Source of the DNA: Candidatus Scalindua sp.
GTDB taxonomy: Bacteria; Planctomycetota; Brocadiia; Brocadiales; Scalinduaceae
Reading direction: 5' to 3'
NCBI GenBank assembly: GCA_021776915.1
Contig: JAIQZU010000066.1
Coordinates: 1 to 56,019, forward strand
Length of the DNA: 56,019 nucleotides
A program made the position numbers and the translations under genes. How positions within the stretch are numbered: the stretch's first letter is position 1; each line of letters opens with the position of its first letter. The notes under the pieces are model-generated. The model did no database searches and was not told the origin of the DNA. It saw only the letters and a program-made list of their open reading frames with translations. Below, one piece after another: positions 52,041-56,019 of this stretch.

Positions 52041-52437
52041 AAATAAATCCTCTAAATTAATTGTTTGTTTTTGTCATATTTTTGCGTGTATAAGTGGAGT
52101 CTACCCTACATGCCACAAACTGAACTGTCGACACCTCTTATTGAATAATTCTGTTGGGTCCGCTTCGCTTGGCCCAACCTACGTGCATTGTTTTCTCTGA
52201 ACCTATACGTGTTATGTATTCTGTAGGATGGGTTAAGCGGAGCGAACCCAACAACACATTAATTCAGTGAGAGATTTTCGGCTGGTTCAGGCTTGCCAGC
52301 CCGACACGTCTTTCTGACGGGTAGCCTAAACCGGAACATTTCGGTTCAATCTACAAGATTGAACCAACGGGACGTAAGGGTGGATTAAGCGAAGCAAATC
52401 CACCTTTATATGCAACAAATTAGGAATACACCAAATA
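52041..52437. repeat. Repeat-rich spacer between amrS and SAM-hydrolase-like gene
   Basis: No gene. It contains two oppositely oriented copies of the TGGGTTCGCTTCGCTT-type hairpin (52152-52182 and 52223-52252), a GGTTCAGGCTTGCC...GGGTAGCCTAAACC hairpin (about 52282-52334), GGTTCAATCT-ACA-AGATTGAACC (52343-52365) and a GGTGGATTAAGCGAAGCAAATCCACC stem (about 52380-52405). Confidence 0.7.
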
Positions 52438-53532
52438 CTATCCAAATCCACCAACGATTGGAATACCGGCGCCGCACTTTGTACACATCCCATCCTTTAT
52501 TTCAAATGTCTTGACGCCAAAACCAACCCTTTCAATCAGCATTTCCCCACAACTATGACAATAAGTGTTTTCCCACTTATGCCCTGGTACATTTCCCGTG
52601 TAAACATACTTAAGCCCCTCTTCAACCCCTATCTTTCTTGCAGATTCTAAAGTAGAGACCGGGGTTGACGGCACATGCGACAGGTCGAGATATGGATGAA
52701 ATCTGCTTATATGCCATGGCGTCTCGTCTCCAAGATTCTGCACTATCCATCCGGCAATCTCACGCAACTCTTCAGTGTCATCATTATAACCCGGCACCAC
52801 GTTGGTTATTATCTCCACATGCATGTCCCACTTTGACTTTGCCCTGATTGCGGCATCTAAAATCGGCTTTACACTTTTTACGTTTGCAACCTCTCTATAG
52901 AAACAATGCCTGGAGTCTTGAAGTTCCCCGCTTACCTCAATATCAGTTTCTGAAGATCTATCTTTCCTGTAACCGTCAAAACCCTTTATATCAACCCTGT
53001 AAGCATCTAAATACGGCCCGATTGCGTCCAATGCTTCTAATTCTACGTATCCGTTTGTCACAAAGACTGTATAGAGCCCTTTTTCTTTCGCTAGTTTTGC
53101 ACCATCAATTGCATACTCCATCCAGATTGTCGGTTCATTATAAGTCCATGAAATCCCTTTACAATTATTTTCTTGCGTAAGGGTTATCAATTTTTCCGGT
53201 GAGATATAGGATGTGCTTCTGTCGCCATTATCAGCACGGGAATGAGCTATTTGCCAATTCTGACAATGTTTACAACGCATATTACACCCAAGAGAACCTA
53301 TTGAAAATGTGTAGCTGCCGGGATAAAAATGATATAAGGGCTTTTTTTCAATTGCATCGGCGCATGCAGATGAAACCCTGCCATAAATCATGGAGTAAAG
53401 TTTACCATCTATGTTTTTCCTTACCCCACAATAACCTAATTTACCATCTGCAATCACACATCTATGCGGACACAGATAGCATCTAACCTTTTTATCGTCC
53501 TCTGAATGATAAAACAGCGCTTCATGTTCCAT
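52438..53532 (-). CDS. amrS: AmmeMemoRadiSam-system radical SAM enzyme
   Basis: 364 residues. N-terminal zinc-like 'CYLCPHRCVIADGKLGYCGVRKN', radical-SAM cluster motif 'CNMRCKHCQNW', 'GISWTYNEPTIWMEYAIDGAKLAKEKG' and 'WHISRFHPYLDLSHVPSTP', ending in a second Cys pair 'CHSCGEMLIERVGFGVKTFEIKDGMCTKCGAG' (landmark; two CxxC). This is the AmrS branch, normally found with AMMECR1 and Memo genes, neither of which is seen here. Its reaction is not established. It starts seven bases after the cupin stop. Confidence 0.9.
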   Translation of the reverse strand: MEHEALFYHSEDDKKVRCYLCPHRCVIADGKLGYCGVRKNIDGKLYSMIYGRVSSACADAIEKKPLYHFYPGSYTFSIGSLGCNMRCKHCQNWQIAHSRADNGDRSTSYISPEKLITLTQENNCKGISWTYNEPTIWMEYAIDGAKLAKEKGLYTVFVTNGYVELEALDAIGPYLDAYRVDIKGFDGYRKDRSSETDIEVSGELQDSRHCFYREVANVKSVKPILDAAIRAKSKWDMHVEIITNVVPGYNDDTEELREIAGWIVQNLGDETPWHISRFHPYLDLSHVPSTPVSTLESARKIGVEEGLKYVYTGNVPGHKWENTYCHSCGEMLIERVGFGVKTFEIKDGMCTKCGAGIPIVGGFG

Positions 53533-53538
53533 TTTAAC

Positions 53539-53838
53539 TTACGCCCTTCCAAAATCGTCTTCCAGACGTATAATGTCATCTTCTCCAAAAGACTCACCAT
53601 TATTGACCATACGGTGTGCGGCTTCCTGAGGTATATCTATGGATTCCCCATTCTCTATAAGATTATCCTTACCATCAATGGTCACCACACCTTTTCCCTC
53701 AACCACCATCCAGTGTTCTCTTCTCCTGAAATGCTTCTGGTAACTCAACCTTTTTCCCGGTAATACTGTTATCCTCTTTACTTTATAAGCTGGTTCGTCC
53801 AACAACACCTCCCACATACCCCATGGAGGATTTGCCAT
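53539..53838 (-). CDS. Cupin, mannose-6-phosphate isomerase type II-like
   Basis: 99 residues. 'RPWG'-like opening 'PPWGMWEVLLDEPAYKVKRITVLPGKRLSYQKHFRRREHWMVVEGKG' is the metal-binding cupin motif 1 of the C-terminal domain of type II phosphomannose isomerases, followed by 'ENGESIDIPQEAAHRMVN' motif 2. A stand-alone domain of this kind could isomerise a sugar phosphate or act as a small sensor; the sequence does not decide. It is in line with amrS. Confidence 0.85.
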   Translation of the reverse strand: MANPPWGMWEVLLDEPAYKVKRITVLPGKRLSYQKHFRRREHWMVVEGKGVVTIDGKDNLIENGESIDIPQEAAHRMVNNGESFGEDDIIRLEDDFGRA

Positions 53839-54008
53839 TTCTCATCTGGTCCTGGTATATTCATTGTCCCCTTACAAAAAAACAGTCCTTTTAACTCCTT
53901 ATCTCTCAATTCCCAAACTCCTCCCTGCCCGCCCCGCTTAGCGTGTACAGCCAGTTTGTCAGGCGGGAACCCCTTAATTCTTTAATTCCTCAATTCATAT
54001 GTATTGCA

Positions 54009-54082
54009 CAGAGGGCAGTCAGGCGAGACGCCGGACCTATATTGATATTTATATTCTATAGGTCAGGCATCTTGCCTGACTT
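54009..54082. repeat. REP-like element, copy G (two second-type hairpins)
   Basis: GTCAGGCG-AGA-CGCCGGAC (one mismatch) with CCTATATTGATAT, then a complete GTCAGGCA-TCT-TGCCTGAC (54062-54080). The first hairpin type is missing. It lies between the cupin and nadE genes, outside the pseudopilin cluster, and is the last copy seen. Confidence 0.65.
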
Positions 54083-54122
54083 TATCCACAATTCCACAAT
54101 TCCTTAATTCCTTACTATATGA

Positions 54123-55799
54123 CTATCTTGTATATCGCTGTGCAAGAGGCATCCTTCTGCCTGTCCCAAATGCCTTTGAGGTAACCTTGAGCCCCGGAGC
54201 AGCCTGCTCTCTCTTATACTCATTTCTATCAACCTTTTTAATAATATCTTGTACAAGCGCTTTATTAAATCCTATCTTTACAATGTCATCTATATCCTTT
54301 GATTCTTCAATATATGACCTCAGTACGCCATCCAGGATATCATATGGAGGCAATGAATCCTGATCTTTCTGGTCCGGGCGCAATTCGGCTGATGGCGGTT
54401 TTTCAATCGTGTCAATGGGAATTATCTCTTTTCTTCGATTGATGTATTCAGCAATATCATAAACCATGGTCTTTGGAATATCTGATATGACCGCCAGTCC
54501 GCCACACATATCGCCATATAGAGTACAGTAACCAACTGCAAGTTCTGACTTGTTTCCAGTCGCTAGTACAAGGTATCCATATTTATTTGAAATTGCCATA
54601 AGTATTTTACCCCTTATCCTTGCCTGCAGGTTTTCTTCTGTAACATCAAATGGAAGCCCTGCAAACACATCACTCAAGGTCTTTGTATACGCATTATAGA
54701 CAGACTTTATAGGGATAATTTCAAAATCTATTCCAAGTCTTTCGGCAAGCGCCTTTGAATCCTCAACACTGCCTTTGGATGAAAAACCTGACGGCATTGT
54801 AACTCCAAGAACTTTACCTTTACCGAGCGCCCTGGCTGCAATTACAGCAGTAACGGCAGAATCTATTCCGCCACTCAGGCCTATTACGGCCTTTTTGAAT
54901 CCACATTTTCTTACATAGTCCCGTGTGCCCAGGACTAATGCCTTATATACCGACTCAATCTCATCTTCACCAACGCTGGCTTGAGTTCTCTTTCCAACCG
55001 ATCTCGGCTTGCTGCCTCCAGCGCTTACATCTGAACCTTTGAACTCAACCATTAATAAATCTTCTTCAAAACTTAAAGCCCTATCTACAATAACCCCTTT
55101 TTTATTAATTACCAGGCTGTTTCCATCAAATACCAAATCGTCATTGCCTCCAATCTGATTCACAAAGACAATTGGCACATTATGCTTTTTTGCATGGCTT
55201 GCCAGCATCTTCAACCTTACATCCTGCTTACCAATAGTGAATGGTGAAGCTGAAATATTTATAATAATCTCTGCCCCCTGCCTTATCATACTTTTAACAG
55301 GGTACTTGTGATGTATCTTTCCATGCCAGATTACATTTGCACCCCAGGCATCTTCACAAATAGAAATACCAAATTTTCTGCCGGATATCGTTGCTAAAGA
55401 AATACTATGAGTCGGCTCAAAGTATCTGTCCTCATCGAATACGTCATATGTAGGCAGTAAAGACTTATAATGTCTGGACACTATCTTTTTATTATTTATG
55501 TATGCGGCTGCATTATACAAATTCTTGCCGCTCCGGGCCACATTCCTGTCAACAAAACCCACAATAGCTGAGATACCTGTGACTTTATTCTTTACCTCTT
55601 CCAATGCCCTTAGATTACTGTCTACGAATCCTGAAAGTTCCAGCAAGTCCTTTGGCGGATAACCTACAATACACATCTCAGGAAAGACAATCAGATCAGC
55701 CCCCTTCTTCTTCGCAGTATTTATGAACCTGCATATCTTCCTTACATTCTGTTCAAAGGCGCCTACAGTTGGATTTATCTGAGCCAGACATATCTTCAT
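54123..55799 (-). CDS. nadE: Glutamine-dependent NAD+ synthetase
   Basis: 558 residues. Residues about 1-260 form a nitrilase-type glutaminase domain (Glu in 'DLIVFPEMCIVGYPPKD', Lys in 'HYKSLLPTYDVFDE', Cys in 'GISICEDAWG'). Residues about 285-558 form the synthetase domain with P-loop 'GLSGGIDSAVTAVIAARALG', 'GNKSELAVGYCTLYGDMCGG' and 'PPSAELRPDQKDQDSLPPYD'. It makes NAD+ from deamido-NAD+ using glutamine. First gene of the minus-strand metabolic run. Confidence 0.96.
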   Translation of the reverse strand: MKICLAQINPTVGAFEQNVRKICRFINTAKKKGADLIVFPEMCIVGYPPKDLLELSGFVDSNLRALEEVKNKVTGISAIVGFVDRNVARSGKNLYNAAAYINNKKIVSRHYKSLLPTYDVFDEDRYFEPTHSISLATISGRKFGISICEDAWGANVIWHGKIHHKYPVKSMIRQGAEIIINISASPFTIGKQDVRLKMLASHAKKHNVPIVFVNQIGGNDDLVFDGNSLVINKKGVIVDRALSFEEDLLMVEFKGSDVSAGGSKPRSVGKRTQASVGEDEIESVYKALVLGTRDYVRKCGFKKAVIGLSGGIDSAVTAVIAARALGKGKVLGVTMPSGFSSKGSVEDSKALAERLGIDFEIIPIKSVYNAYTKTLSDVFAGLPFDVTEENLQARIRGKILMAISNKYGYLVLATGNKSELAVGYCTLYGDMCGGLAVISDIPKTMVYDIAEYINRRKEIIPIDTIEKPPSAELRPDQKDQDSLPPYDILDGVLRSYIEESKDIDDIVKIGFNKALVQDIIKKVDRNEYKREQAAPGLKVTSKAFGTGRRMPLAQRYTR

Positions 55800-55951
55800 A
55801 AATTAATCTCGATATATTTACACTTAATTAATAAACATTTAATAGTACAATTAGATGCAGAAATCAATAAAATTTGGCAATTTTCGTATAAACCTGATAT
55901 GATGCAGAGATCATATATTGTAGGATATAATTTTGCTGTAAAATTCACAAG

Positions 55952-56019
55952 ATGGTAATTAAACCAATTCGAGATAGAATATTAGAAAGTAAGTATCGCA
56001 TTTCTGATCATGCAGTAAA
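55952..56019 (+). CDS. DUF4258-like protein, cut by the window end
   Basis: ATG at 55952 opens a frame 'MVIKPIRDRILESKYRISDH' followed by AV, running off the window. The 'YRISDHAV' motif is typical of the start of DUF4258 proteins, small toxin-like or helix-turn-helix-partner genes. Only 22 residues are visible, so the call is tentative. Confidence 0.45.
   Translation, partial: MVIKPIRDRILESKYRISDHAV

Overview
The window (about 40% G+C by eye) most resembles a marine anammox planctomycete of the 'Candidatus Scalindua' type. The strongest reason is the first gene (521-2593), a secreted beta-propeller fused to a di-heme MauG/CCP-like domain. This matches hydrazine synthase beta and gamma subunits fused in one chain, an arrangement I recall as characteristic of Scalindua. 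A MetV-type Wood-Ljungdahl protein, a flavodiiron protein and very large prepilin-like proteins fit the same group. All family calls come from reading motifs; no search was run.

Layout. 1-4.2 kb: hydrazine synthase fusion, a 5'-truncated SUMF1 fragment and a secreted DUF1566 protein. 4.5-6.8 kb: metV-fprA couplet and an ICMT-like remnant. 7.4-11.6 kb: an HD-GYP protein facing a 1056-aa fusion of cNMP-binding, GAF, degenerate sigma54-type AAA+ and polyferredoxin membrane domains. 12-16 kb: a small secreted protein with its own promoter and terminator, then a four-gene overlapping operon with an FHA-membrane-trypsin protein. 16-22.8 kb: housekeeping genes (HU, holA, clpX, a YIP1 protein, an acyl-activating enzyme, cysS). 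23-29.7 kb: signalling block (cheR, a double-receiver diguanylate cyclase, a sigma54 activator, a CHASE2-GAF-HD-GYP protein).

30-48.4 kb is a large type II secretion / type IV pilus-like cluster. It has two giant prepilin-FecR-MopE proteins, a stand-alone MshEN-like protein, a small Tat-signal-like protein, two GspE/PilB ATPases, GspF, two GspG-like pseudopilins and GspH, I, J and K-like proteins. No secretin, GspC, GspL or GspM is present. The cluster is interrupted by an IS5-family element and a RAYT (REP-associated tyrosine transposase) gene. From 29.7 kb onward intergenic spaces carry paired-hairpin repeats that look like the REP substrate of that RAYT. 48.5-56 kb: tatA, a TumE-like toxin pseudogene and a minus-strand run of metabolic genes (polyprenyl synthase, bioD, SAM hydroxide adenosyltransferase, amrS, cupin, nadE), ending in a truncated DUF4258-like gene.

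How it fits together. The T2SS-like cluster probably builds a pseudopilus whose surface proteins carry Ca-binding loops, His-rich segments, FecR folds and a lamin-tail domain, which suggests an adhesive or metal-binding fibre. Several c-di-GMP proteins lie just upstream and could control it. No tRNA, rRNA or CRISPR array was seen.
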